A stretch of 28,089 nt of DNA, taken from positions 1-28,089 of IMG/VR virus record IMGVR_UViG_3300013005_000131; one strand, 5' to 3'. Below are positions 17,706 through 25,136 of the stretch, one piece after another. Both the position numbers and the translations under genes were made by a program. The notes under the pieces are model-generated. The model worked only from the letters and a program-made list of their open reading frames with translations, searched no databases and was not told the origin of the DNA. Source of the stretch: a virus. Each line of letters opens with the position of its first letter. The stretch's first letter is position 1.

Positions 17706-19433
17706 TTACACCTCAGTAGTTGGAGTTGGCTCTGGTGTCTCTGTTGGCGTCTCTGTCTCCGCTGCTTCTGTTGCAATTTGCTGTGGTCCCTTAAGAAGTC
17801 GTTCAACCTCTGGCGGAATTGGTGCAAGTGATGTTGCCTGTGATGCAAGACGAGTTGCCTTCATAACGTCAGGAGCAACTGCTGCAAGCATTGCCTCTGT
17901 AAGCTCAGGTGTGATTGCACCCTTCTCTCTAAGCAGACGTAGCGCAACCTCTGTAGGAGTTGGGCCGTCCTGCTCTGTAAATCCGTGTGATCTGCGCCAT
18001 GCATCTCCAGAGATAACTCCCCGGTCAAATCCAGCATCTGCGTCGGCGGCGCGGTCATTGCGCGTAGCCACCTGTGATGGGTCATACCATACGCAGATGC
18101 GTTCTACCTGAGCTGGGTCGAACCCATTTGCAATCAGGTAAGGACGCAGATAAACAACTGTAATAGCGTCTGCAATCAGAAGCATTAACGGTTCGATATG
18201 TGCTTTGTATAGTGACTCATCAATTTGAAGAGCATTGGAATACTTAACGTTTGCAAGACCTGTAACGATGTCCTTTGGGACATCAAGGCCTTGTAGAATT
18301 CTTTCTAGAACACGATCTGCACGTTGTGCAAGCGCTGGGTCAAACGAGCGCTCAAACTTGAATTGCTTAATCTTGTCGCCAAGTTCTGCTGGACCACGAA
18401 TAATAAGTGGAACAACCGCAGATGCTGAATCCTCGTCACGAATAGGCGTTGTCATCGCATCCATAAGTTGATCCTCAAACTCGTCAGCCGCCTCCTCAGG
18501 AGTATAGGCTTGATTCATTGAGTCATCATCATCATACGGATAGTCAGGATCTGGTGAACCTGCAACAGAAAGCCCGTCCGGAAGATACAAGGCGCCAGCA
18601 TTTAGACGTGAGCGCGCTGTAGCACGGAACGTTCTGTTGAGGAGAAGTAGTTCTGAGCAAAGATCTAACAAGCCACGTAAGCTTGAGTCTGCTTCATCAG
18701 AGTAGCGTGGGTGCGCTCGCCAGACGCGACCGATAAACGCATTGTTTGGAAGTATAATTTGACCAGGTTGTTTTTGTCCTGTGTAGGAACCTGTTTCACG
18801 TCGAGGAATAATTGTGTACGCGCCCTTTTGGTCAATCTGAATCTCATCAACTGAACGGATATCCCATGTCTCAGGAAGTCCTTGACCTTGACGCTCTGGA
18901 ATTTGAACAAGGTAGCACTCGCCAGCTACTGCAAGGTTGAGTGCTGCATCACGGAGAAGACCAGCCTGACCGCCGTATGCTGAGTCAAGACGCACGATTG
19001 CACGCTCTGCCGCTGAGGCAAGACGCTCATCAATGAGAGGACTGTTGCGAACTGGAAGTGGAGGCTCTGCAGGATTATCAATTACTGCCGCAAAGATACG
19101 AATACGAGATATTACCGAGCCAACTAGACTGAAGGCATATTTAATTTCACCGATTGCGTCGTAGTATTCCCACGCCTCAGACTGCCAGGCATTTGATCCT
19201 GATGTTCTGCGACTACGGAATTGCTCGGCCTCGCCTTTGTCATTAAGACGAAGTTGAGATGCTGCTGCAGTAAGTCCACGAGGAGCTGAGTATGCGACAG
19301 GTGATGCAAAACCAGGAATGGTTGCTATCGAGCTAAGGGAAAGAGCAGGTGAGTTAATTGCACGACGAGTAGCTGCAGCCGACCTAGGGCGCTGTGATCT
19401 GTTGCCGTTTGAGTCACGGCTGAATACTGCCAC
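17706..19433 (-). CDS. Phage portal protein
   Basis: This 575-aa protein forms the presumed dodecameric ring at the capsid vertex through which DNA enters and leaves. It starts at a GTG with GAGGAG upstream. Support: length in the usual portal range, place after the terminase genes and before the protease and capsid genes, and typical portal sequence features. These include the early YAFSLVGSVISRIRIFA segment, the central alternation of helices with WRAHPRYSDEADSSLRG and ELLLLNRTFRATARSRL, and the later LDVPKDIVTGLANVKYSNA segment before the wing/clip region. The last 40 residues are Pro/Glu/Thr rich and probably disordered. The family is recognised by overall pattern rather than a catalytic motif. 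Confidence 0.87.
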   Translation of the reverse strand: MAVFSRDSNGNRSQRPRSAAATRRAINSPALSLSSIATIPGFASPVAYSAPRGLTAAASQLRLNDKGEAEQFRSRRTSGSNAWQSEAWEYYDAIGEIKYAFSLVGSVISRIRIFAAVIDNPAEPPLPVRNSPLIDERLASAAERAIVRLDSAYGGQAGLLRDAALNLAVAGECYLVQIPERQGQGLPETWDIRSVDEIQIDQKGAYTIIPRRETGSYTGQKQPGQIILPNNAFIGRVWRAHPRYSDEADSSLRGLLDLCSELLLLNRTFRATARSRLNAGALYLPDGLSVAGSPDPDYPYDDDDSMNQAYTPEEAADEFEDQLMDAMTTPIRDEDSASAVVPLIIRGPAELGDKIKQFKFERSFDPALAQRADRVLERILQGLDVPKDIVTGLANVKYSNALQIDESLYKAHIEPLMLLIADAITVVYLRPYLIANGFDPAQVERICVWYDPSQVATRNDRAADADAGFDRGVISGDAWRRSHGFTEQDGPTPTEVALRLLREKGAITPELTEAMLAAVAPDVMKATRLASQATSLAPIPPEVERLLKGPQQIATEAAETETPTETPEPTPTTEV

Positions 19434-19471
19434 TTATTACTCCTCGTCCTTGTTAACGGAACAGCTGGGCA

Positions 19472-19765
19472 TTACTTTTCCAGCCACGCGGTTATTACTC
19501 CTGCGGCTGCTGATAGCGCAAAAACAGCGCACACGGCAATCGTAGGTATAGGTACTATAATATAGGAAACTATAACTAGTGATGAGATCCAAAATGACAC
19601 ACACCAGTAGCAAGTAAGGAGGTAACCGATACCTCCATCGGCTGGCTTATACTTCTTCCAGACCTTCTTGCGGAACTTATCAAGAACTGTGTCCTCGATG
19701 ATAAGACGGCTAGCGCGGTAGACTGCAAGTGCTAATATGATGAAATTACCAAAGGCGATTTCCAT
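19472..19765 (-). CDS. DUF1360-like small membrane protein
   Basis: This 97-aa protein starts with a good AAAGGA ribosome binding site. It has an N-terminal hydrophobic helix (about 6-22), a basic cytoplasmic stretch (KFRKKVWKKYK), then GIGYLLTCYWCVSFWIS leading into a second hydrophobic stretch and a third at about 73-93. The LAVYRASRLIxED motif and the CYWC pair with following W match my memory of the DUF1360 membrane family, whose function is unknown. It lies between packaging and portal genes, 38 bases before the portal start. It might act in infection, superinfection exclusion or membrane anchoring. The family call is fairly secure; the role is not. Confidence 0.65.
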   Translation of the reverse strand: MEIAFGNFIILALAVYRASRLIIEDTVLDKFRKKVWKKYKPADGGIGYLLTCYWCVSFWISSLVIVSYIIVPIPTIAVCAVFALSAAAGVITAWLEK

Positions 19766-19777
19766 AGTTTATTCCTT

Positions 19778-20146
19778 TCATTCGGTTGGATCTTGGTCTG
19801 AGTACACGTGGCGATACGGATTCCACGAGCGTAAACGCGAACCGCAACCGCAGTTCTCGTCCTTCTTGTAGGCGAGCATCTTGCCCGTCTCGGTAAGGAT
19901 ATATGAATCCTCGGTTCTAACATTTGACTTGTGATGTTCGGTGTACCGTTCACGGAAGATAATCATTGGCCCTTCATTTCCGTCAACCGCAACCATTACC
20001 ACCTCGTCGGTCACAACGATACGAGCCTTTGTTACCTGATAGGCGCCAACTGTAATTGGCGCGGAGTGTAGGTCCTGTAGCGTAGGAACGAGGTCTGGCT
20101 GGGCAACTCCAACAAACGCGGGAAACACATCGTGAACAATCTTCAT
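19778..20146 (-). CDS. Small phage protein with C-terminal CxCG motif
   Basis: This 122-aa protein has a start (ATG at 20146) overlapping the stop of the preceding HTH gene as ATGA, so the two are translationally coupled. The first 80 residues look beta-rich with no recognised motif. The C-terminus carries CGCGSRLRSWNPY, a short conserved tail I associate with small proteins next to actinophage terminase and portal genes. Two cysteines could bind a metal only with other ligands. The function is unknown. Location suggests DNA packaging or head assembly, but that is inference. Confidence 0.6.
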   Translation of the reverse strand: MKIVHDVFPAFVGVAQPDLVPTLQDLHSAPITVGAYQVTKARIVVTDEVVMVAVDGNEGPMIIFRERYTEHHKSNVRTEDSYILTETGKMLAYKKDENCGCGSRLRSWNPYRHVYSDQDPTE

Positions 20147-20646
20147 TTGCCCAACCTTCTTGCCATTGCGCGATATGTAACGCCTGCCGCCTCGGCAAGC
20201 TCGCGAACTGGGACGTTTGACTCGTAAAGACGAGTGCAGATAGCTGTAAGTTCTTCATTGGCTGCAGCCTGCGGAGAGAAGCCTGTCATCTTTGAACGGT
20301 AGCGACGAGCCAGCGGAGACAACTGCTCGATACGTGCGCGTTCTGCTTCACTTATTCCTGGAGAGACTGGGCGTCGTGATACGTAACCGCGAGGTCCTGT
20401 CTTAAGCTTAGGTAGAGGAACTGGTACATCAAGAGGAGAATACTCGTGTTTACGGGTAACCCAAAACTTAACCGTAGAACGTCTACGCGGAGGATTACAG
20501 GCGTTACCTATACTTTGAAGAGGCCAACCTGCCTCGAACAACTGTCCTACGCGGGTGTAGAACTCCTTGTGAAATAAAGTAGAAAGAAGCTGAACCTCAG
20601 ACGCTGGTAGCTCCTGCTTACGTGCGGGACGACGCTTCTCTTCCAT
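20143..20646 (-). CDS. Two-HTH DNA-binding protein, paralogue of the gene upstream of terL
   Basis: I chose the ATG at 20646 (167 aa). An in-frame GTG at 20655 would add three residues, but it falls inside the promoter-like element shared with the gene starting at 22671. The N-terminal third contains a first HTH-like segment (LFEAGWPLQSIGNACNPP). A basic, Pro-rich middle follows (PRGYVSRRPVSPG), then LSPLARRYRS, and a clear C-terminal HTH (VPVRELAEAAGVTYRAMARRLGK). This order matches the protein encoded at 22081..22671 on the other side of the large terminase gene, including GWxLxSIG, the PxAxxxRS block and GVTxxAxxxRL. It may be a terminase small-subunit-like DNA recognition factor or a regulator of the late operon. 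DNA binding is well supported; the role is inferred. Confidence 0.65.
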   Translation of the reverse strand: MEEKRRPARKQELPASEVQLLSTLFHKEFYTRVGQLFEAGWPLQSIGNACNPPRRRSTVKFWVTRKHEYSPLDVPVPLPKLKTGPRGYVSRRPVSPGISEAERARIEQLSPLARRYRSKMTGFSPQAAANEELTAICTRLYESNVPVRELAEAAGVTYRAMARRLGK

Positions 20647-20666
20647 AACGTACACGATAACATGTT
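20646..20666 (-). promoter_or_regulatory. Promoter-like element shared with the 22671 gene
   Basis: The transcribed strand has ACATGTTAT followed by CGTGTACGTT and the ATG. The same ACATGTTAT lies at the same distance from the ATG at 22671. Here the -10-like hexamer (TATCGT) is poor, so the shared part may be an operator (AACATGTT is palindromic) rather than a promoter. Confidence 0.35.
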
Positions 20667-20673
20667 GTGTACA

Positions 20674-22071
20674 CTAGCGAACTTTAAAAACACCGCCGGT
20701 TCTATCGCTTGGAATCTTGCGACCTGCCATTGAGCGCGCGGTGATCTTTCCACCAACGAAACCAGCAGGAGGTTTAATGAGGAGCGCGGTTAATGCGTGT
20801 ACTAAAGCGTCAACGCGGTCTGGAGACTTACCTTCACCAGGAATCCACGAGATCATCTGTGACTCAAGGTCTGCGAGATATCCAACGTGGTGAACACGAC
20901 CTTGCTCATACGCGAGCGTAATTGGCTCTGCGCGTAAAGCCTTGCCATACTTGGAGTGAACCTCTAAAACCTTAATGCTTGGATCAATGGTGTTAATCGC
21001 GTTGCGAACGAGCGCACCGCCTTGGTTAACTTCCGCGACCACAGGGCAACCCCACTTGCGCGCCATTTGAACTACCTTGTTTGCCCACACGTCAGGAGAG
21101 CCGTGAACAGTTGCGTCTTCTAATACCCAAGAGTTGCGCTTATACAAATCGCGCTCGCCAGTTGACGCACAAACTACAATTCCACATTCATCACGAGGAT
21201 TCTCTGCAACTGACGGGTCAACGGCAACAACGCGCAACGGTGTTCCCATTGGAAGCTGTGATTCACGGCCACGGTCAATAAGATCTGGCGTCCAGAGCGC
21301 ACCTTCTACGTCCGATAGCATCTCGCCGTATAGTTCCTGCTGCGCTAGTCGAGTTCCTTCATACACGCCCTTGATGGCGTCTAGATACGCGTTAGAAAGG
21401 TTTCCCTGGTTATCCATAGTTGAACCACGGGTAATGATAACCTTTCCAGTTTTTTCAGCCTCGGCCATCAACGCGTAAAGAAGAGGAACTCTCTTTGGAG
21501 TTGTGGTAACAACGATCTTAGGATTAGATCCAAGACGGGTACCAACACGTAAGTTATCAAACGCGGTCATACCTGCCGCGTCAGGAGTTTGACGCCAGGC
21601 GGCAACCTCATCACCCCAGGCATGTGTAAATTGTGGACCACGAAGTGAATCCGGCTCATCTGCGGTGAAGCAAGTAGCCGTGTTTCCATTGGGCCAAGTC
21701 AAACGTCTCTTTGATGGTTCATACAGCGGGCGCTCACTTGGAGGCGTCACGTTGATGATTCCTGATTCACCTTCAACGATAACGTCACGAACGTCAGCGG
21801 CAGTACGAGCAACAAGCGCGAAACGTATTTGCCCCTTATTCGTGTACTTTGCTTCTTCTCTTATCCACTCCGCGGCGGTGCGAGTCTTTCCAGCACCGCG
21901 ACCTGCAAGATAGAGCCAGATATTCCAGTCATCGCCTTCAGGGCGTTGCTGCTCGGGACGACCCCAAAACGACCAGTCCCACTGTAAGCGCTCAGGATCA
22001 AATCCTTGAAGCGCCATAGCCTTTTGCTCGGGAGGTAGTTTGGCGATTTTTTCTGCCATTGACTCTGCCAT
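20674..22071 (-). CDS. terL: Terminase large subunit (packaging ATPase and nuclease)
   Basis: This 465-aa protein powers DNA packaging into the prohead and cuts the concatemer. The ATPase half has Walker A GRGAGKT at 57-63, Walker B FTHAWGDE ending at D153-E154, and the coupling motif VVTTTPKR near 186-193. The nuclease half has the RNase-H-like acidic residues: D near 284 in VVAVDPS, E near 346 in VVAEVN, and D near 417-420 in SPDRVDALVHAL. Length and motif order are normal for a complete TerL. The ATG has AAGGTAG upstream and lies nine bases after the stop of the preceding HTH gene, which fits a small-large terminase pair. Conserved catalytic residues all appear intact. Confidence 0.95.
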   Translation of the reverse strand: MAESMAEKIAKLPPEQKAMALQGFDPERLQWDWSFWGRPEQQRPEGDDWNIWLYLAGRGAGKTRTAAEWIREEAKYTNKGQIRFALVARTAADVRDVIVEGESGIINVTPPSERPLYEPSKRRLTWPNGNTATCFTADEPDSLRGPQFTHAWGDEVAAWRQTPDAAGMTAFDNLRVGTRLGSNPKIVVTTTPKRVPLLYALMAEAEKTGKVIITRGSTMDNQGNLSNAYLDAIKGVYEGTRLAQQELYGEMLSDVEGALWTPDLIDRGRESQLPMGTPLRVVAVDPSVAENPRDECGIVVCASTGERDLYKRNSWVLEDATVHGSPDVWANKVVQMARKWGCPVVAEVNQGGALVRNAINTIDPSIKVLEVHSKYGKALRAEPITLAYEQGRVHHVGYLADLESQMISWIPGEGKSPDRVDALVHALTALLIKPPAGFVGGKITARSMAGRKIPSDRTGGVFKVR

Positions 22072-22080
22072 GTTACTACC

Positions 22081-22671
22081 TTATTCTGTAGGACGAAGGT
22101 TGATGCGATTTTCTTCTAGGATTGGAGTGTACGCCTTTGACGCACCTGAAACGGGAGCCTTATATCCGTAACGTGCAAGACGAAAACGAAGAGCGCCGTG
22201 CGTAACACCAAGACGCTTTGCAAGACGGTACAGAGTCACACCCTCAACGGTGTGGGCATAGTTAACCAACCAGGTGTATTCCTCAGCCTCCTTGCGATAA
22301 GCCTTTCCATATGAACGTACCTGTTGCGCATATGGTTGAAGCTCAAGTAAGCGCTTTAGCGTTTCCTCGGATGGTTCAACAAACTGCGGTGAAGATTTCT
22401 CAACGATCTTTGGCGGCTCAGGGATTGGATACCCATTTGCGGCGACACGAATTGCCTCACTCATTGGGACGGCAACTGCAATCTGACGAATACGCTCACG
22501 GGTGACGCCGACGGCGATTCCAATTGATTCAAGCGTCCAGCCGCGCTCGCGAAGTGCCTTTATGTAGGCATAGCGCTCGAGCTCGTTGCTGGTGGTTCTA
22601 GCAGAAAGCGCGGTGAAGGTATCAAGTACCTCCTGCGGAAGAACGTGTCCTTGCTTAGTATGTTTTGTCAT
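22081..22671 (-). CDS. Two-HTH DNA-binding protein, candidate terminase small subunit
   Basis: This 196-aa protein lies directly upstream of the large terminase. A first HTH at about 45-65 (GWTLESIGIAVGVTRERIRQI) resembles sigma region 4-like helices. A helical middle contains LQPYAQQVRS, and a second HTH is at about 147-172 (VTLYRLAKRLGVTHGALRFRL). Similar two-HTH proteins occur next to actinophage terminase genes. Small terminases recognise the packaging site through HTH domains, so this is the best TerS candidate. A transcriptional regulator is the main alternative, supported by the palindrome over its own promoter. The ATG has no Shine-Dalgarno, but a TATAAT ends six bases before it, so the mRNA may be leaderless. 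Confidence 0.7.
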   Translation of the reverse strand: MTKHTKQGHVLPQEVLDTFTALSARTTSNELERYAYIKALRERGWTLESIGIAVGVTRERIRQIAVAVPMSEAIRVAANGYPIPEPPKIVEKSSPQFVEPSEETLKRLLELQPYAQQVRSYGKAYRKEAEEYTWLVNYAHTVEGVTLYRLAKRLGVTHGALRFRLARYGYKAPVSGASKAYTPILEENRINLRPTE

Positions 22672-22677
22672 GTGTAT

Positions 22678-22692
22678 ATTATAACATGTTAT
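22678..22692 (-). promoter_or_regulatory. Extended -10 promoter with 12-bp palindrome, likely leaderless start
   Basis: The transcribed strand reads TGTTATAAT, an extended -10 box, with TATAAT at 22678-22683. This places the transcript start at about the A of the ATG at 22671. The palindrome ATAACATGTTAT (22681-22692) overlaps the -10 box and could be an operator. No good -35 is seen at 17 bases. It would drive the packaging and head operon after the upstream terminator. Confidence 0.55.
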
Positions 22693-23170
22693 CGTGCGCT
22701 CTAGAACCAGGGCGGAATACTTGTGTACTGACGAGTAATAAGTAGTACATTAAGGCTAATTGCCTTGGGCGTGAGAGACCGAGGTTGTATACTCGGGAGT
22801 AACTTAGAAGTGTCTCCAACAATTTTTTTATAAAAAGATTTTTCTACCGAGAAGTAGAAAAAATAGCAGCAGGCACCTGCCTGTGCCTGTCCTTCATAAG
22901 TTTTTGTAGCAAAAAGGCTGTAAAGTGACATAGATAAATAATGTGTAGATATGCCTGTCTACACTATCTATAAGTAGTTTAGATTTATTTTTATAGTTGT
23001 AGTGTCTATGTCTTGTGTGTAGACAGACAGAGCTAGTGAGCTAGAGGCTAGCAGCTAGCAGACAGAACATCTGAGTGGAACTTAGATTACTTACGAGTAA
23101 CGAGCAGACCTGCCAGCCTTTGTGTTGTGAGCTAGCCTATAGGTCAAGTGCTTATACCTACAGAAATAGA
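22693..23170. other. Gene-poor region with inverted repeats and CTAG cluster
   Basis: No convincing gene is seen in this stretch between the lysis terminator and the packaging operon. It contains a 10-base inverted repeat CTGTCTACAC/GTGTAGACAG (22955-22964 and 23017-23026), a nested 7-base one (22943-22949 and 22958-22964), a 9-bp A/T hairpin (22839-22862), a CCGAG/CTCGG hairpin near 22777-22794, and five CTAG sites between 23033 and 23135, four of them within 26 bases. The place just upstream of the terminase genes suits a packaging (cos or pac) site or a regulatory RNA. Neither is proven. Confidence 0.5.
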
Positions 23171-23199
23171 AAGAGACCTGACATATAGTCAGGCCTCTT
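23171..23199 (-). terminator. Intrinsic terminator after the lysis genes
   Basis: On the transcribed strand, 12-base arms (23188-23199 and 23171-23182) pair around a TATAT loop with one G-U wobble. They are followed by the U-rich TTTCTATTTCT. It begins 15 bases beyond the stop codon of the peptidoglycan-binding gene. It separates the lysis transcript from the gene-poor region and packaging operon. Confidence 0.78.
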
Positions 23200-23213
23200 G
23201 CTATTGTTAACTG

Positions 23214-23735
23214 TTATTCTGGGACGACGACCATTACGTTTGGGTCGCCCTTGAAGATACGCTTAAAGGTATCAGCGTCCATGACGCCTGTTGCCTCTAG
23301 CTTATTATCTCCCTGGTATTGCCTTACGGATTCCTTGGTTAGGTCACCGTACCAGCCGTCAAGATCTGCTGAGGCATCGCCGTATCCTAGCTCCGCAAGG
23401 CGGCGCTGTAGGTGATGTACGGTTAGTGACTTACGTGCATAGATGTTCTTGTATACACATTGGGCAAGGAGTACCTCGTCCTTATCACCAAGGCCTACCA
23501 CGTGGGTAGCCTCCGTATCCTCAACCCGCTCCTTTGCCTTAGCCTTTGGGGCTGGCGCTGGTTCAGGTTCAGGCTCAGGTGTTGGCTCAGGCTCGATAGC
23601 CTCAACCTCTACCGCAGGTTCTCCAGAGGTAAACGTTGCTGAGTTAAACTCATACAGCGGTTCCTCTGTAGCCTTAGGCTCGTCCATAGGGACACCAGCC
23701 GCATAGGGCTGGTAGTTATCTTCGTTTTCGCTCAT
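23214..23735 (-). CDS. Peptidoglycan-binding protein with acidic Pro-rich N-terminus (putative lysin partner)
   Basis: This 173-aa protein has residues 1-75 acidic and Pro/Glu rich (EPEPTPEPEPEPAPAPKAKA) and likely disordered. Residues about 100-165 form a PG_binding_1-like repeat module (LTVHHLQRRLAELGY ... LDGWYGDLTKESVRQYQ ... GVMDADTFKRIF). That domain binds peptidoglycan and usually sits on a lysin. Here no catalytic domain is attached, but the gene directly upstream encodes an exported transglycosylase, so the two could form a split lysis system. No signal peptide is visible. The start is ATG at 23735 with AAGGA about 14 bases upstream, which is weak. It could instead be a virion wall-binding protein. 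Confidence 0.75.
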   Translation of the reverse strand: MSENEDNYQPYAAGVPMDEPKATEEPLYEFNSATFTSGEPAVEVEAIEPEPTPEPEPEPAPAPKAKAKERVEDTEATHVVGLGDKDEVLLAQCVYKNIYARKSLTVHHLQRRLAELGYGDASADLDGWYGDLTKESVRQYQGDNKLEATGVMDADTFKRIFKGDPNVMVVVPE

Positions 23736-23750
23736 AGGTTAAATATATCC

Positions 23751-24374
23751 TTACTCTGGTAAAGTGACCTTAACGACACCAGGGTATTCGTTAAGCCTCT
23801 TTAATGTAGACATACCCGCACCTGAACGATATGCGTTAGGACCTATGCCCCAAGAGCCAAAGTCCTTACCTCCGCCTGTCATCAGGTACATGACCTGTAC
23901 ATTAAGTACTGGGTCAAATAACTGCTCATTGGAAGTAAGCCCGAACTTCTTGCGACGTTCTGGTCCTAAATCGTAGATCATGTTGATTTGGTATATGCCG
24001 TATGAGCTGTCACCAGTTCTTGTACTCTTATTAAGAGCTAGCGGACGGGCGTTTGATTCCCGCATTGCTATACCCCAGGCAGTCTTATGTGCCTGACCTT
24101 CAAAGCCCACAGCTGAAAGAAGCTCTGAGAGTTGGCCACCAGATAGAGGTATCTTGCTGTTCCGGTAGGAAGCAAACACCTCAGCTGAAGTACGAACTGA
24201 TGCTGAAACTTCAGGTATGACCTTTGGTTCCAGCTTGCTATTTAGTTGTTCTGACTCGCTGGCAACTGCCTTTGGGTCAGGATTGAATTGCGACGACGCA
24301 GTCATTGCGACTGCAATCAGTGTCACCGCGTAAGCTACTGACGTCACTGCTAATTTCATCTTCGAAACTCGCAT
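23751..24374 (-). CDS. Exported lytic transglycosylase (lysozyme-like lysin)
   Basis: This 207-aa protein has a basic start and hydrophobic segment (residues 7-27, LAVTSVAYAVTLIAVAMTA) that looks like a signal peptide or membrane anchor. A linker follows to about 70, then a lysozyme-like catalytic domain: AWGIAMRESNARPLAL with E106 as the likely catalytic acid, GDSSYGIYQINMIYD (the SYGxxQI motif of SLT-type enzymes), and LFDPVLNVQVMYLM. It should cut the glycan strands of peptidoglycan on the outer side of the membrane. The start ATG at 24374 has AAAGGAGG upstream. It is followed after 15 bases by the peptidoglycan-binding gene, making a lysis pair. The signal sequence suggests export without a classical holin, as in SAR-type lysins, but that is inference. 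Confidence 0.8.
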   Translation of the reverse strand: MRVSKMKLAVTSVAYAVTLIAVAMTASSQFNPDPKAVASESEQLNSKLEPKVIPEVSASVRTSAEVFASYRNSKIPLSGGQLSELLSAVGFEGQAHKTAWGIAMRESNARPLALNKSTRTGDSSYGIYQINMIYDLGPERRKKFGLTSNEQLFDPVLNVQVMYLMTGGGKDFGSWGIGPNAYRSGAGMSTLKRLNEYPGVVKVTLPE

Positions 24375-24442
24375 GCTAGTTAGCCTCCTTTGTTAGGGGA
24401 CAGGGACAACCAAGCCCGCAGGCTTGGCGGAATGCGCTAGAG

Positions 24443-24814
24443 TTAGTTAAACCCCAACGACGATTCATATTCGCGAAGTCTTGAACGAGCTTCCTCGTCC
24501 TCAACCTCATGCATCGTCGACCACACGCTTCCCAACGCGTAGGCGTATTCCTTTCCTCGGGTAATAGCAACTTGGTTTTTGAAGTTGCTGTATCCAAGGA
24601 AATCTATTGAGTCATTCATCCAGCTCTTGACATCTTCCTTACTCGCCACAAGGCGGTATGGGTAGTCGGCATCTGGCGTTGACTTGATCTCGATACTTAG
24701 CATTGTAGCTAGCGCCTCGAGTGATTCACGGTCACGTGCACGGACCATCAGGTATTCAGGGTTGTCTCTGTGTTGAACAGCAGACACGAATCCAGTCTCA
24801 GTAAATATCCACAT
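24443..24814 (-). CDS. Conserved small phage protein of unknown function
   Basis: This 123-aa protein begins MWIFTETGFVSAVQH, a beginning I associate with a conserved family in actinobacteriophages, followed by MVRARDRESLEAL and a helical C-terminus. No membrane segment, Cys cluster or catalytic motif is visible. The start is supported by ACGAAAGGAC at 24824-24834, the same motif used by three other small genes in this window. It heads the stretch before the lysis genes, whose first start is 68 bases beyond its stop. Function unknown. Confidence 0.7.
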   Translation of the reverse strand: MWIFTETGFVSAVQHRDNPEYLMVRARDRESLEALATMLSIEIKSTPDADYPYRLVASKEDVKSWMNDSIDFLGYSNFKNQVAITRGKEYAYALGSVWSTMHEVEDEEARSRLREYESSLGFN

Positions 24815-24836
24815 CAGTATTACGTCCTTTCGTCAT

Positions 24837-24856
24837 GCGTCCAATAATAACATCAG
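24837..24856 (-). promoter_or_regulatory. Possible promoter for the 24814 gene
   Basis: The transcribed strand reads CTGATGTTATTATTGG, a degenerate relative of the CCTGATATAATTA element found three times further upstream (TGATGTTAT against TGATATAAT). It lies 30 bases before the start codon in a gene-free gap. No -35 is evident. Confidence 0.35.
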
Positions 24857-24874
24857 ACGCTGTTTTTTGGAAAC

Positions 24875-24901
24875 AAAAAGGGACAGAAATAGAACCTTTT
24901 T
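24875..24901 (-). terminator. Possible weak terminator
   Basis: On the transcribed strand, AAAAAGG and CCTTTTT arms pair over seven bases around a 13-base loop, with further T residues (GTTT) after the stem. It lies about 30 bases past the stop at 24931, between two transcription units. The A/T stem and large loop make it weak. Confidence 0.35.
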
Positions 24902-24930
24902 GCTTCATGGTTGTTTGTGAACTAGAACCG

Positions 24931-25128
24931 CTAAGCGATGTCTAGTTCTACTCCTTCGGGTAGTTGATCCATTGCCTCAGCCTCAACCTGGTATCCCTCG
25001 TCAAAGGAATACATGTGTTTGGCCTTGCGCATCTTGTCACCCGCAACGTAGAGTGTCATGTAAGGTGAGCCATCACTGTTCGTGATGTTCAGCTTATAGT
25101 ACTTTGCTACATCTTCCATAGGTGCCAT
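24931..25128 (-). CDS. Small hypothetical phage protein (65 aa)
   Basis: I prefer the ATG at 25128 (MAPMEDVAKYYKL), which lies eight bases after the stop of the previous gene and has AAGGTAGG upstream. The longer start at 25161 overlaps the previous gene by 25 bases and has no ribosome binding site. The protein is acidic (ending GVELDIA), with NITNSDGSPYMTLYVAGDKMRKA in the middle. No recognised domain, membrane segment or Cys cluster. Function unknown. Confidence 0.6.
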   Translation of the reverse strand: MAPMEDVAKYYKLNITNSDGSPYMTLYVAGDKMRKAKHMYSFDEGYQVEAEAMDQLPEGVELDIA

Positions 25129-25136
25129 AGTATCGC

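Noticed and set aside
22771-22796. tRNA-like CCGAG/CTCGG stem-loop
   Set aside because: The loop is eight bases and no acceptor stem, D arm or T-loop consensus could be placed around it.
22839-22862. 9-bp A/T-rich hairpin as a terminator
   Set aside because: Weak A/T stem, no gene ends just before it, and no clear U run after it on the transcribed strand.
22701-22931. 76-codon minus-strand frame in the gap before the packaging genes
   Set aside because: No ribosome binding site, unusual composition (aromatic and Cys runs), and it spans strong inverted repeats; it reads as a chance frame.
24376-24597. 73-codon minus-strand frame between the 24814 gene and the transglycosylase
   Set aside because: It mostly overlaps the well-supported 24443..24814 gene in another frame and lacks a family match.
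23160-24894. 12-base direct repeat ACAGAAATAGAA (23160-23171 and 24883-24894)
   Set aside because: Two copies of an A-rich 12-mer near terminator-like stems; likely chance or simple terminator composition.
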